From Desulfobacter hydrogenophilus (lineage in GTDB: Bacteria; Desulfobacterota; Desulfobacteria; Desulfobacterales; Desulfobacteraceae): a stretch of 64,000 bases of DNA. The DNA lies in assembly GCF_004319545.1 (NCBI RefSeq), contig NZ_CP036313.1:3474501-3538500 (forward strand), in the 5' to 3' direction. The position numbers and the translations under genes are program-made. The notes under the pieces were generated by a model, which saw only the letters and a list, made by a program, of their open reading frames with translations, was not told where the DNA came from and searched no databases. This document shows positions 8,134-18,509 of the stretch, in pieces; the first letter of the stretch is position 1, and each line of letters opens with the position of its first letter.

Positions 8134-10572
8134 ATGTCCTATTTTGATTTTTCGAATTTTGAAATCTCCTTTAATAATTATATTAAATATATTCTGGGCA
8201 AGCAACTTGAGTACGCCTCGAGAAATGATCAGTTAAACGCCGTTTCCTATGCCGTTGGCAAGTACCTTATCGATATTGGTTATGATACCCAGAAGCGCTA
8301 CCAGGCAAATGATGCCAAACGCCTGCATTACTTGTCTCTTGAATTCCTCATTGGACGGCTTTTAAGCAATAATTTATTAAACTTAGGTATTTATAACAGC
8401 TGTAAAAAGTTTCTTGAAAAAAAGGGTATTGATCTTGAATTTCTGGTGGAGAAAGAACGTGATCCGGCTTTGGGTAACGGCGGTCTTGGGCGTTTGGCTG
8501 CATGTTATCTTGATTCTTTGGCCTGCCTGAATATGCCGGGGTTCGGATACGGGATTAACTATGATTACGGTCTGTTCAAACAGTTGATCGTTAACGGATA
8601 CCAGAAAGAAAAACCCGATTACTGGCCCAACCGCAGGTCACCTTGGCTGATCCGCAGAACAGAAGAGCGGTATATGGTTCCCATTTACGGTCAGGTAGAG
8701 GGGAGCGTGGACAGGGCCGGGGAGTATAACCCGGTATGGACAAACTGGGCACTGCTCATTGGCCGACCTCATGATATCCTGGTTGCTGGTTTCGAAGGCC
8801 GCACCGTAAATTATCTGCGACTGTTTACGGCTGAAGCATCCGAGGATTTTGATATCGATATTTTTAATGAGGGTGACTATTTTAAAGCTGTGGGGCGAAA
8901 AATTAAATCCGAGACCATTTCCAAAATTCTCTATCCGTCGGATTCCAAAGAGTCGGGAAAAGAACTTCGGCTGGTCCAGGAGTATTTCCTTGTGGCCTGT
9001 TCCTTAAAGGACATTATCCGCAAGTATGAAATGGACCATAACTCCTTTGATGATTTTTACAATAAAGTGGCCATTCAACTCAACGATACCCATCCGGCTC
9101 TGGCGGTGGTGGAGCTGATGCGTATCCTGGTGGATGAAAAAGGCATACAATGGGAAACAGCCTGGGAGATCACTAAAAAAACTCTTGGGTATACCAACCA
9201 TACCCTGCTGCCCGAAGCCCTGGAAACCTGGCCGGTGAGTATCCTGGAACGAGTGGTGCCCCGCCATATGCAGCTGATTTATGAAATCAACCAGCGGTTC
9301 TTGGAATCTTTGACAGTGGGTGATCATGAGGAGATAACAGAAAGCATTGCAAAGATGTCCATCATCCAGGAAGGGCCTGTTAAACAGGTGCGCATGGCCA
9401 ATCTTGCCATCATCGGCAGTCATTCGATAAACGGGGTGGCAAAGGTACACTCCAATCTGGTCAAAACGCAACTTGTTCCTGAATTTTATAAGCTGTGGCC
9501 GGAAAGGTTTAACAATAAGACTAACGGAGTATCCCCCAGGCGCTGGATTGCTGCCTGCAATCCCGACCTTGCGGCGTTTATCACCGAATCCATTGGCCGC
9601 CGATGGGTGGGGGACTTATCGCGAATTTGGGAACTGGAAACTTTTGAAAACGATCCGGGATTCCTGGACCGGCTGGATGAGATCAAGCTGGCCAACAAAG
9701 AGGCTTTGGCTGCGTTAATACGTAAGAAATTGTTCCTGACCGTGGATCCCCACTCCATTTTCGACATTCAGGCCAAACGGATCCATGAATATAAGCGCCA
9801 GTTACTCAATGTGCTTCATATAATCCACCTGTATCTTTCCATCAAGGAGGACGGTAAGGATATCGGGCATCCACGGACCTTTATTTTTGCCGGTAAGGCC
9901 GCTCCGGGTTACCATTTTGCTAAATTGATCATCAAACTGATTCACTCGGTTGCCAACGTGGTCAATAAGGACCCGGATATCCATGACATGATCAAGGTGG
10001 TCTTCCTGCCGGACTACCGAGTAACCCTGGCGGAAAAGATTATTCCGGCTGCGGACGTCAGTGAGCAGATTTCCACCGCCGGCATGGAAGCCTCGGGGAC
10101 AGGAAACATGAAATTTGCCATGAACGGCGCGTTGACTATCGGTACTTTGGACGGGGCCAATATAGAGATTGCAGAACAGGTGGAAGATGAAAATATTTAT
10201 ATTTTCGGCCTCACGGTGGACGAAGTAGAGGCATTTCGCCCACGTTATGAGCCCAAAACATTTTACGATGAGGATCCGGATTTGAAACGGGTACTCAAGG
10301 CCATTTATTCCAGTCGGTTTTGTCCCGACGAATCCGGTATTTTCAAACCTGTTTTCAGCCAACTCATGGGCAATCGGGAGCATTATCTTCACCTGGCCGA
10401 TTTCAGGGCTTATGTTACAACCCAGTTAAAGGTAGAAAACGATTATAAAGACCGTAGAAAATGGCTCTCCATGTCGCTAAAAAATATTGCCCGCACCGGT
10501 TTTTTTTCCAGTGACCGGGCTATTCAGGAATATGCGGACGATATATGGGGGATTCATTCCTTTAGGGGGTAG
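8134..10572 (+). CDS. glgP: Glycogen phosphorylase
   Basis: GT35 enzyme that releases glucose-1-phosphate from alpha-1,4-glucan using pyridoxal phosphate. The 812-residue length is normal for the family. The PLP-binding lysine lies in EASGTGNMKFAMNGALTIG (K660). Other family stretches are GNGGLGRLAACYLDSLA near the N-terminus, QLNDTHPALAVVELMRIL, TNGVSPRRWI and IHEYKRQLLN. The start ATG follows the CBM48 gene by 46 bases. The last 11 bases overlap, tail to tail, the end of the branching-enzyme gene on the other strand. Confidence 0.95.
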   Translation: MSYFDFSNFEISFNNYIKYILGKQLEYASRNDQLNAVSYAVGKYLIDIGYDTQKRYQANDAKRLHYLSLEFLIGRLLSNNLLNLGIYNSCKKFLEKKGIDLEFLVEKERDPALGNGGLGRLAACYLDSLACLNMPGFGYGINYDYGLFKQLIVNGYQKEKPDYWPNRRSPWLIRRTEERYMVPIYGQVEGSVDRAGEYNPVWTNWALLIGRPHDILVAGFEGRTVNYLRLFTAEASEDFDIDIFNEGDYFKAVGRKIKSETISKILYPSDSKESGKELRLVQEYFLVACSLKDIIRKYEMDHNSFDDFYNKVAIQLNDTHPALAVVELMRILVDEKGIQWETAWEITKKTLGYTNHTLLPEALETWPVSILERVVPRHMQLIYEINQRFLESLTVGDHEEITESIAKMSIIQEGPVKQVRMANLAIIGSHSINGVAKVHSNLVKTQLVPEFYKLWPERFNNKTNGVSPRRWIAACNPDLAAFITESIGRRWVGDLSRIWELETFENDPGFLDRLDEIKLANKEALAALIRKKLFLTVDPHSIFDIQAKRIHEYKRQLLNVLHIIHLYLSIKEDGKDIGHPRTFIFAGKAAPGYHFAKLIIKLIHSVANVVNKDPDIHDMIKVVFLPDYRVTLAEKIIPAADVSEQISTAGMEASGTGNMKFAMNGALTIGTLDGANIEIAEQVEDENIYIFGLTVDEVEAFRPRYEPKTFYDEDPDLKRVLKAIYSSRFCPDESGIFKPVFSQLMGNREHYLHLADFRAYVTTQLKVENDYKDRRKWLSMSLKNIARTGFFSSDRAIQEYADDIWGIHSFRG

Positions 10573-12598
10573 TCGCTTCAGCGCCCAGGACCAGTGCGCA
10601 GCGACTGGGCAGGTAAAGGCTCAGGGCATGGCGGTTTTCAGACACATCACCCAGGGGCCTGGTGAAATGTTTCTGGTCCGGGTTCAGGCGTCCCAATCCG
10701 CCGAACCGGGGTTCATCCGTGTCCAGGCGCATGCCATATTGGCCTGCCGGCGCATGAATCAGGTAGTCGGAAAAAGAGTGTTCCGGGTGGAAGTTGAACA
10801 CAAAAATAAGGCCGGACCGCTCAAATGCCAGAATCTTATCGTCTTCGTGGAGATGCAAAAGTCTTGGCCTGTCCCATGTAAACAATTGCGTTTGTTTTGC
10901 CAGGGCAATCATCTGTTTATCAAAGGCGAACAAGTCCGGAAAATACAGATTTTTGTCATACTTCAGGGACCATAAGCGTCTGGCATGGTGGTAGGAAAAT
11001 CCATTGGCAGGGGATGGAAAATCAACCCATTCAGGATGGCCGAACTCATTGCCCATGAAATTAAGATACCCTTTGTGGGCACAGGATAGGGTTATAAGAC
11101 GGATCATCTTGTGAAGGGCCACGGCTCGTTGCGTGGTGATGTCCGTGTTGGATTTTTCCATGGAATTATAGATTTTTCCGCCCATCAGGCGCATCATCAC
11201 AGTTTGATCCCCCACCAGGGCCTGGTCATGGCACTCCACGTAACTGATTGTGCGTTCCTCGTCCCTGTGTTGGGTCAGTTCATGCCATAGCGCTTCCATG
11301 TGCCATGCTTCGTCCCTGACCTCCTTGAGCAGTTTGATCCAGTAATCGGGCACCCCCATGGCAAATCTGAAATCAAAGCCTGTGCCGCATATTTCCGCTG
11401 GTGCCGCAAGCCCAGGGTATCCGCTCACATCTTCTGCAATGGTGACCGCACCGGGGTGGATTTCATGAACCAGGTCATTGGCAGCATAAAGATAATTTAA
11501 GGCATCTTCATCCCCATCATCACCAAAATAATCCTGGTATCTTGTAAAGGCACGTCCCAATCCGTGATCGGCAAACAGCATGGAGGTTACACCGTCAAAT
11601 CGGAATCCATCCACCCGGAATTGTTCAAGAAAATATCTCAGGTTGGACAGCAGAAAATGCAGTACCTGTTGTTTGCCATAGTCAAAACACCGGGAGTCCC
11701 AAAGCGTGTGATCCCCTCTGCCTTTATCGTGGAAGAATTGGTACATGGAACCGTCAAATCGAGACAGACCCTCTACTTCATTTTTTACGCTGTGGGAGTG
11801 TACAATATCCATGAGTACACGGATGTCGGCCTGGTGTGCCTTGTCCACAAGATACTTGAAATCATCCGGGGTACCGAATCGGGAAGAGGGGGCAAAAAAT
11901 GAAGAGACATGGTACCCAAAAGAGCCATAATAGGGGTGCTCCTGAACCGCCATCATCTGCAGGGTATTGTACCCTGCGTCAATGACCTTGGGCAGGATGT
12001 GATCGGCAAATTTTCGCCAGGTCCCCACCCTGCCTTCCTCTAAAGCCATGCCCGCATGGGCCTCATAGATCAAAAGAGGATCTGTAGACAACTTGGGGTT
12101 TTCTGCCTGCCACTGGTATGGCTGCTCCGGTGCCCATACCTGGGCATTAAAAATATAGGTGGCGCTGTCCTGGATGACCCGGGTGGCCGCCGTAGGGATA
12201 CGGTCGCCCTCGCCGCCGTCCCACACCACCTTGAGTCGGTAAAGCTGTTCATGGCAAAAAAAGTGATCAGGGAACCGGGCTTTAAATATGCCGTTGGGAT
12301 CAGGCCCTTTCACTTCCCAGTCCGAAGATTTTTCCCAGTTATTGGCTGGTGTGAGGATAAATATGGTCGTTGCATTGGGTGCCCATTCCCTGAATACCCA
12401 GCCTTTTTTATCCCTGTGCAAACCAAAAATTTCATGGTAGTCGGCAATTTTAGCCCAGGACTTCTTGTTTTTCAGCTGTTCTGTCTTTGCCAAAGCCTGT
12501 TCAAACCGTGCCCGGATAATGGGCTTAAAAGGTAACAGGTACGGATCATTTGTCCATGAAGGATTAGACCAAAAAAGGTCTTTGGAGCATTTTTTCAT
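10562..12598 (-). CDS. glgB: 1,4-alpha-glucan branching enzyme, eukaryote-like (GH13_8 type)
   Basis: Makes alpha-1,6 branches in glycogen. The 678-residue protein has an N-terminal CBM48-like part (about 60-160) and a GH13 barrel. The nucleophile is D335 in GFRFDGVTSM, the acid/base E389 in IAEDVSG, and D458 in VECHDQALVGD. Details such as IVHSHSVKN, HTLWDSRCFDYG and YLYAANDLVHEIHPGAVTIAEDVSG resemble the plant/animal branching enzymes rather than standard bacterial GlgB (GH13_9). The chosen ATG overlaps the end of glgA copy 2 by 35 bases and lacks a ribosome site, so translation is probably coupled. The frame is open to a TTG at 12643. Confidence 0.92.
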   Translation of the reverse strand: MKKCSKDLFWSNPSWTNDPYLLPFKPIIRARFEQALAKTEQLKNKKSWAKIADYHEIFGLHRDKKGWVFREWAPNATTIFILTPANNWEKSSDWEVKGPDPNGIFKARFPDHFFCHEQLYRLKVVWDGGEGDRIPTAATRVIQDSATYIFNAQVWAPEQPYQWQAENPKLSTDPLLIYEAHAGMALEEGRVGTWRKFADHILPKVIDAGYNTLQMMAVQEHPYYGSFGYHVSSFFAPSSRFGTPDDFKYLVDKAHQADIRVLMDIVHSHSVKNEVEGLSRFDGSMYQFFHDKGRGDHTLWDSRCFDYGKQQVLHFLLSNLRYFLEQFRVDGFRFDGVTSMLFADHGLGRAFTRYQDYFGDDGDEDALNYLYAANDLVHEIHPGAVTIAEDVSGYPGLAAPAEICGTGFDFRFAMGVPDYWIKLLKEVRDEAWHMEALWHELTQHRDEERTISYVECHDQALVGDQTVMMRLMGGKIYNSMEKSNTDITTQRAVALHKMIRLITLSCAHKGYLNFMGNEFGHPEWVDFPSPANGFSYHHARRLWSLKYDKNLYFPDLFAFDKQMIALAKQTQLFTWDRPRLLHLHEDDKILAFERSGLIFVFNFHPEHSFSDYLIHAPAGQYGMRLDTDEPRFGGLGRLNPDQKHFTRPLGDVSENRHALSLYLPSRCALVLGAEATTP

Positions 12599-14072
12599 AT
12601 AGTTTAATATAGCTTTCAGCGCATCGGGTGTGGTTAAATTCAAGTACGGATTCAGTCATGATTCTTCGGAGCTGGTGTTCTTTTTCATCCGGATCCAGGA
12701 GGAAAAAATCCATGGCACGGTCCACGGCCCAGTTCAGTCCCTGGGCATCGTGGACATAGAAAAGAAATCCATTGCCCGTTGAATGATCTACATCCAGTTG
12801 TTTGACTGTGTCATGCAGGCCGCCTGTGTCAAATACAATGGGCAGACTGCCGTAAATTCCTCCGATCATCTGGGGCAGGCCGCACGGTTCAAAGGAGGAG
12901 GGCATGAAGATAAAATCACTGGATGCAAATGCCTGGTGGGACAAATGTTCGTTGAACCCCCAGATACTGACCCGCCGGTGCAGGTCATGGAAATCGACAA
13001 TATCGTGGAAGTGTCTCTGGTATGGACCGTCTGCCACGGATACAATCTGAATACCTGTGTCCCAGTAACGGGAAATAATATCATACATGGTTTCTGCCAG
13101 AAGCGTGCAACCCTTCTGCACAGGATCCAGGCGGGAGGGCCAGAAAAACATAGGCGCATCGGGATTTATTTCAAGGCCCACGGATTTTTGCAGAAAGTTT
13201 TTATTCTTCTTTTTTTGGGCACGGTGGTTTTTGGGCCCGTAATTGAACTGGACCATGTCATCCACGGCTGGATTGAATTCGGGCTCAGGTGCATTTAAAA
13301 TGCCTGTGGCGCATTCGGCATCCCATTTGTGGGCCAGCTCATCCCTGAGTTCCGGTGCGACAAAGGGGTGGCGGTTTTCAACAATCTCACGCAGGAAGGT
13401 GGGACTTACCGTGTTTACATAATGGGCGGAAAACACCCCTGACGCCAGAAAATCCACCCGGTTGGTATTCCAGCTCTCTTCGTAGTTAAAGGGCGGACGT
13501 TTGAAGTAGAGGTGCTGCCAGAAGGCTGCCGCATCAATCCCCCTGTCCTCAATTTCGGCCAGGGTGGAGGTCATGGTATGGATGTTGTGAATGGTGAACA
13601 GGCACGGGATTTCGTATCGCCTGGCCATGGCCGGAATCAGTCCGGTCATCCAGTCGTTGCAATGTATGATATCCGGTTTCACCCTGGGGATGATGTTGTT
13701 GATCACCTCCCGCTGAAACGCCAGGGACACCTTGAGATCTTTATCCGAATAGCCGGAATAGACACCATCTTTGTAAAGGAACACCCGGTCCACGGCAAAA
13801 TGAATCCGTTCCTCATGCAGACGCCGGCGAATTTTTTCCATCTCCAGGTGATTCCTTGGTTCGTTATCACCATGATAGATAGACCTGTAGTCGGGTATGG
13901 CCACATGAACATCGCAGCTTAAATCATACAACGCGGAGATCAGTGCTGCCGACACATCTGCCAGGCCTCCGGCCTTGGCTGAGTAATCATCGTCACCAGG
14001 ACATATACCCTCCGGCAGATAGGTGACCTCCGGGGTTACAATAAGAATTCTTGGTTTATCAGAGATAAGCAC
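12564..14072 (-). CDS. glgA: Glycogen/starch synthase GlgA, copy 2
   Basis: GT5 glycogen synthase with the same architecture as copy 1 (SAKAGGLADVSAAL near the N-terminus; PSSFEPCGLPQMIGG near the C-terminus). It is nearly identical to the copy at 45430-46932. The start is unusual. The frame opens after a TAG, and its first possible start, GTG at 14072, lies inside the AGGAGG ribosome site. The codon at the ideal distance, where copy 3 has ATG, is ATC (14066-14064). No other ATG/GTG/TTG precedes the essential KxGGL loop. It sits between the debranching enzyme (upstream, 106-base gap) and the branching enzyme (overlapping downstream). Confidence 0.9.
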   Translation of the reverse strand: MLISDKPRILIVTPEVTYLPEGICPGDDDYSAKAGGLADVSAALISALYDLSCDVHVAIPDYRSIYHGDNEPRNHLEMEKIRRRLHEERIHFAVDRVFLYKDGVYSGYSDKDLKVSLAFQREVINNIIPRVKPDIIHCNDWMTGLIPAMARRYEIPCLFTIHNIHTMTSTLAEIEDRGIDAAAFWQHLYFKRPPFNYEESWNTNRVDFLASGVFSAHYVNTVSPTFLREIVENRHPFVAPELRDELAHKWDAECATGILNAPEPEFNPAVDDMVQFNYGPKNHRAQKKKNKNFLQKSVGLEINPDAPMFFWPSRLDPVQKGCTLLAETMYDIISRYWDTGIQIVSVADGPYQRHFHDIVDFHDLHRRVSIWGFNEHLSHQAFASSDFIFMPSSFEPCGLPQMIGGIYGSLPIVFDTGGLHDTVKQLDVDHSTGNGFLFYVHDAQGLNWAVDRAMDFFLLDPDEKEHQLRRIMTESVLEFNHTRCAESYIKLYEKMLQRPFLV

Positions 14073-14177
14073 CTCCTATTTTCTGGCTTTCGGAGTGCTG
14101 CCAGTATTGTTCATAATGGGCTGACGGCTCGCAAATAATTAATTTTGATTAATATAGCATCTTTGATGCCTATAATA

Positions 14178-17100
14178 TTAAGTTTTATTTTGAATCCGGG
14201 TCAGTTTGTGGGCAACCCTGGCAATTTCGCTGCAACCCCAGGCCTGGGCATCACATCCCCTGGGCGTGTGCGGAAAATTACCGTCAAGGATTTCAGGTAC
14301 AAAACCTGCCGCGCCCGTGCGCATCAATGGTAGTGAACTGCCTAACCAGGACAAGGCCGCCGGAATACCCGGGGGGCCAAAGGCTGTGGCCCAGGCCTCA
14401 CAGAATATCGGAAACTGCCAAGTCCAGGCTGTGCCGTTGTGGTAGGCCGGTTTCCTTTGGGTATCCTCATCTCCCTGGTAACATCCGGCATAGGGAGCAT
14501 GGGGATTTACCAGGGGCTGCCCTTCCCGTTCAATGAACAACGGTATGGTAAGGGGACGGTCCGCAAGGCTTCGGATGCCTCCGGGTACCAGAAGCTCCCG
14601 GCAGGTTTCGACCACCCGGGCCATGATCTTTGGGTCGTCAATGACCCCTAAAGTGATGAGCAGCAGCTGATTGGGCCGCAGGGCATCATCCGGGATTGCA
14701 TGTCCGGCGTCAACCGGTTCGCTGCAGTGCAGGCAGTCGCTGAAAAAACCATCGTCTTCGCGCCAGAACAGATTCACGATGTTACGTTTGACCGTGTCTG
14801 CATGTTTTTGCCATGGCGTGTGTGTGTTCAAAGCATCAACCTGGGATAAGAATTCAAGGGCATGATACCACAACGCCTGGATCTCAATGGGATATCCCTG
14901 GCGGGGGGTAGCTGCCGGGAAATTGGTATCCATCCAGGTAAAATGGGCCGGGCTGTAGAGCAGCATGGATTCAGGATCTGCCTTGACACCGGTGGGCGTG
15001 CCGTTGATCATGGATGATGCCATGTCTTTGAGCACCTGGATCAAGGTGCGCTGTCCGATGTTTTTGGTGAGCAGTGTCTCTTTGCTTACGGTTTGGGATA
15101 GTTGCCGGTAGCAGGCAAAGAACCACAGCGGCGCATCCGAGGTCTCAATGTTCCTTGCATCTTCACCGCATATCATATTGGGCAGGGTGCCGTTCTTTTC
15201 AAATTTTCCAAAAAGGGAGAGTATGGCAAAGGCATCCCGGATTCGGCCAAGCTCAATCAGGGAGCGGCAGAAGATAAGGCTGTCCCTTCCCCAGTCCAGG
15301 AACCAGGGATATCCTGCCACCACGCTTTTTTCCTCTCCCCGGTCCACGATGAATGCGTCAAGGCTTGCCTGTATTGCCTGGGAAAACGGTACGGTTGAAT
15401 GGAAAAGACCGGGCAAGGAGATTTTTTTGCTGTCTACGGGTTCAGGCATTATCTTTTCATTAATGACACGGGCCTCCAGGCTAACCGTGTCTCCGCCCTT
15501 GACATTGATGCTGAAATAGCCCGGGCTGAACAGATCGGAGTCGGCATCCAGTCCCCGGGTGGCTTCAATACTTCTGTGGACCATGTAGTTCCATTCCGGT
15601 TTCAAGAAAAATGCATCCCGGCTGCTTGACAGCCGAAGTACCTGCCTTGTTTGGGAATGAAAGAAAAATCCGTTTTCAAATGCTGAAACCCGGGATGGCC
15701 ATTGCTGTTCAGGCCCGCTAAAAGCCTTAACTGTGTCATGAAAACTTCTGTCTTCAATGTCGGGACGGATGATCAGCGTAACGTCGCGTTGGGGTTGAAG
15801 GCGCCGGGGATTATCTGCCGGTGCGGGTTCCCGGTGCAGGGTCAGGGTCACGGCGTTGGCTTTTCGGTCCATCTCCAGGAACAGATCAATGACATAATAT
15901 CTGCCTTCGGATGAGGGAATTCTGAACCGCCATTTTCCGCCCCGGTCATGGGAGGCCCAGAAGGCATCTATGCAATCGAGCCCAAGTTCCCTGGAATAGC
16001 CCTGGAATACGCCCCAGATTCTGAACCGGGACAGGAGCATCCATCGGTTTTCGGGCAAGACAGGGTTCAGGTTGGCACCCAATAGGGCATCATAACGGCT
16101 CTCCAGATGGCCGAAACAGGCCCCTGCCCGCATCATTGCACCCAGGCCGGTGGTGGATAGCTGCTTGATGGACGGATCAGCGGCAATTTCCCTGCGGGTA
16201 AAAGAGAGCCGCAGGTTAAGAGCATCAAAGGGCGGGAGATATCGGATGTTGCCGGTGATTTTTTTGGTGCCTTCGGGGCCGGATATGCGTAGTTTGAGCA
16301 GGCAGTCCCTGTGATTGTCTTTTATTTCCATGGGCATGAAAATGGCCAGGTACGCGGCATCCCCTTCTGCAGGAAGGCTTTCACAAAATCCCAGACACTT
16401 TTTGTCAGGCCCAGCTTCCCCAAGTTGAACCCTGAAATGCTTGTTGCACCGGACTATCAGGAAAAAGCCAGGGGGAACCATTACCCTGCGATTGATATCC
16501 TTGTGACCATCAAACAGGATGGTACGGCAGGGTTGTCTGTCCGGATAGAGCTTGCGTATAAAGGTTTCGGGATTTCGTGCCAGATCCATGGCGGCCTGGT
16601 CCACATCCAGGTCGGCCAGATCCATGTAGCCGTTTACCGCAGTAATCACCTCAAGGGCCAGTGCCCTTCGTTTTTGCATCAGAACCCTGCCCGGCATGGA
16701 CAGATTGCCCGTCGGTTGGGCCCAAATTAAGCCCAGGTCACCCTTTTCAGGACTTAAGGCCATTACTTCACCCGGTTTCAGGAGAATCCGGTATTTTCCT
16801 TTTCTGTTTTCTGCCTGAACGGTGTTGCCTGAAATCAGGTCTATCCATGGAAAGGCCGCACCACCTTCCGTGCCGACTGGCCATACCGCCGAGACCCGCC
16901 TGTCACAGTTCGGATTGATCAGCACCAGCATCCGGGCATTATAATGGGGGTTGAGCCTTAGCAGTGCCAGTGCCTGGCTCTCTTTTTCATGGATGAGTGT
17001 TAATTGTGTCCCACTGAAAAAGGCCGGGTGTTCCCGTAAAAGAAGATGAAGCCGGGTGATATAATCCACCTGGTTGTCGGGATTTCCCCAGTTCAGGCCC

Positions 17101-18509
17101 GGGGAGTTGTGGACATTTATTTTCTCCTTGGCAAACCATTCCACGCCGTTGGCAAATCCAAAGCCCCCGCAGATACTGAAAAGCGCGCAAAGGCCGGTCC
17201 TCATTTTCGCGTAGGTATGGGAGACCTTGGCCAGGCGGTCATTGTCATGGGTTTCGGCAAAATGGATTAAGTGGCCGCAGGTATTCGAAAGGTCCACGGC
17301 ATGGGGTAGGTACCGGGATATCTGCTCAAGGGTGTATTCCTGGAACAGTTCTGAATAGGCCCAGTTAAAATTTGCGCGCTGGAGCAAGTGGCGGGTTGCA
17401 TCTGGTGGCCCTCCCAGTCCTTCAAGGAAAAAAATCGTGTTGGGGTACTGGCTTCTGACCTTGTATATAATATATTCCCAGGCCCGTTCCGGGATCATGT
17501 ACCCGGCATCGCACCGGAATCCGTCCACACCCCGGTGGCACCATTGCAGAAAAATATTCGCCATGTACTGCCACAGATCCGTGTGCCGGTAATCCAGTTT
17601 GGTCAGATCCGCCCAGACAACACCCCAGGCCCCAGGCATGCGGATTTTACCGTCATCTCCCCGGTCCAGCCACTCGGGATGGGATTCATGAAGACTTGCT
17701 GCCCATCCGGTATGGTTGATGGCAATGTCAAGGATCAGATAACCGTCGTGATCATGTACGGCATCCACTAGTTCCATGAATTGTTCAAGGGGGGTGGCTG
17801 CCGGGTCAAATTGGGCCAGTGCCGGGTCCACATCTGAAAAGTCAAGGGCTGCATAGGGACTTCCAAATCGGCCCATCCGGGCATAGGTGGTGGGCGTGGG
17901 ATGAATGGGCAAAAGGTGAAGCGCCCGGCAACCCATTTTGGAAAAGATAAAGTCCAACTGTTCCTTTAGATCCCTGAATTTTCCAGATTTGGGAATCACG
18001 GTGAATCCCTGGTCATCCAGTTTGTTGAGCACGGAATCCAGATTCGGGGGCTGGAACTTTGCGTCCTTGGTGGGCCCAAACTGCCGCACAAACGCATTAT
18101 AAATGATATTGGCACAGCAGGTACCGGCCGGTTCAACGCAGAGTTTGGTGTTTCCCCCTTCGGGCCATACCGGAACATCACTGTCCCGGGGAAGAAAAAA
18201 ACATTTGGCCTGGAACGGCCCGGGTTGGGTCAGGGGAAACCGGATGGAAAAATTTCCATCACCATCTTCTTTCATGGGCAAATCACACCAGGCCTCACCC
18301 AGTTTGATTTCGTTTTTCTCAACCCGGCGGATGATTTCTCTGCGGATCGCGTCTGCATTACCCAGGTCGGTTCTGACAAAGGCACGGCCTGGTCTGTCAG
18401 GGGATACTGAAAGTGTGAAAATGATAACATCTCCGCAGAATAAGACCTGGGCCGTTTCTGGAGACGGGCTCTGGGTCAGTATGAGTATTTCCTGATTTTT
18501 TGAGACCAT
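14178..18509 (-). CDS. Two-domain glycogen debranching enzyme (GH13 transferase + amylo-alpha-1,6-glucosidase)
   Basis: A 1443-residue fusion. Residues about 140-620 form a GH13 barrel with nucleophile D334 (GFRCDAGYM), acid/base E363 (FFLEGLGG) and D422 (FAETHDND), expected to act as 4-alpha-glucanotransferase. The C-terminal third (from about 1070) is an amylo-alpha-1,6-glucosidase (GDE_C, GH133) with YPWFLDWGRDSLIF and GTLPNMICGEDARNIETSDA. Eukaryotic debranching enzymes have this same two-activity order, whereas E. coli GlgX is a single direct debrancher. The ATG has an AAGG site 7 bases upstream. It is first in a minus-strand series with glgA copy 2 and glgB. Confidence 0.9.
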   Translation of the reverse strand: MVSKNQEILILTQSPSPETAQVLFCGDVIIFTLSVSPDRPGRAFVRTDLGNADAIRREIIRRVEKNEIKLGEAWCDLPMKEDGDGNFSIRFPLTQPGPFQAKCFFLPRDSDVPVWPEGGNTKLCVEPAGTCCANIIYNAFVRQFGPTKDAKFQPPNLDSVLNKLDDQGFTVIPKSGKFRDLKEQLDFIFSKMGCRALHLLPIHPTPTTYARMGRFGSPYAALDFSDVDPALAQFDPAATPLEQFMELVDAVHDHDGYLILDIAINHTGWAASLHESHPEWLDRGDDGKIRMPGAWGVVWADLTKLDYRHTDLWQYMANIFLQWCHRGVDGFRCDAGYMIPERAWEYIIYKVRSQYPNTIFFLEGLGGPPDATRHLLQRANFNWAYSELFQEYTLEQISRYLPHAVDLSNTCGHLIHFAETHDNDRLAKVSHTYAKMRTGLCALFSICGGFGFANGVEWFAKEKINVHNSPGLNWGNPDNQVDYITRLHLLLREHPAFFSGTQLTLIHEKESQALALLRLNPHYNARMLVLINPNCDRRVSAVWPVGTEGGAAFPWIDLISGNTVQAENRKGKYRILLKPGEVMALSPEKGDLGLIWAQPTGNLSMPGRVLMQKRRALALEVITAVNGYMDLADLDVDQAAMDLARNPETFIRKLYPDRQPCRTILFDGHKDINRRVMVPPGFFLIVRCNKHFRVQLGEAGPDKKCLGFCESLPAEGDAAYLAIFMPMEIKDNHRDCLLKLRISGPEGTKKITGNIRYLPPFDALNLRLSFTRREIAADPSIKQLSTTGLGAMMRAGACFGHLESRYDALLGANLNPVLPENRWMLLSRFRIWGVFQGYSRELGLDCIDAFWASHDRGGKWRFRIPSSEGRYYVIDLFLEMDRKANAVTLTLHREPAPADNPRRLQPQRDVTLIIRPDIEDRSFHDTVKAFSGPEQQWPSRVSAFENGFFFHSQTRQVLRLSSSRDAFFLKPEWNYMVHRSIEATRGLDADSDLFSPGYFSINVKGGDTVSLEARVINEKIMPEPVDSKKISLPGLFHSTVPFSQAIQASLDAFIVDRGEEKSVVAGYPWFLDWGRDSLIFCRSLIELGRIRDAFAILSLFGKFEKNGTLPNMICGEDARNIETSDAPLWFFACYRQLSQTVSKETLLTKNIGQRTLIQVLKDMASSMINGTPTGVKADPESMLLYSPAHFTWMDTNFPAATPRQGYPIEIQALWYHALEFLSQVDALNTHTPWQKHADTVKRNIVNLFWREDDGFFSDCLHCSEPVDAGHAIPDDALRPNQLLLITLGVIDDPKIMARVVETCRELLVPGGIRSLADRPLTIPLFIEREGQPLVNPHAPYAGCYQGDEDTQRKPAYHNGTAWTWQFPIFCEAWATAFGPPGIPAALSWLGSSLPLMRTGAAGFVPEILDGNFPHTPRGCDAQAWGCSEIARVAHKLTRIQNKT

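Noticed and set aside
12564..12643. Long N-terminal extension of glgB from the TTG at 12643
   Set aside because: It would overlap glgA by 80 bases and has no ribosome site; the ATG at 12598 is more likely.
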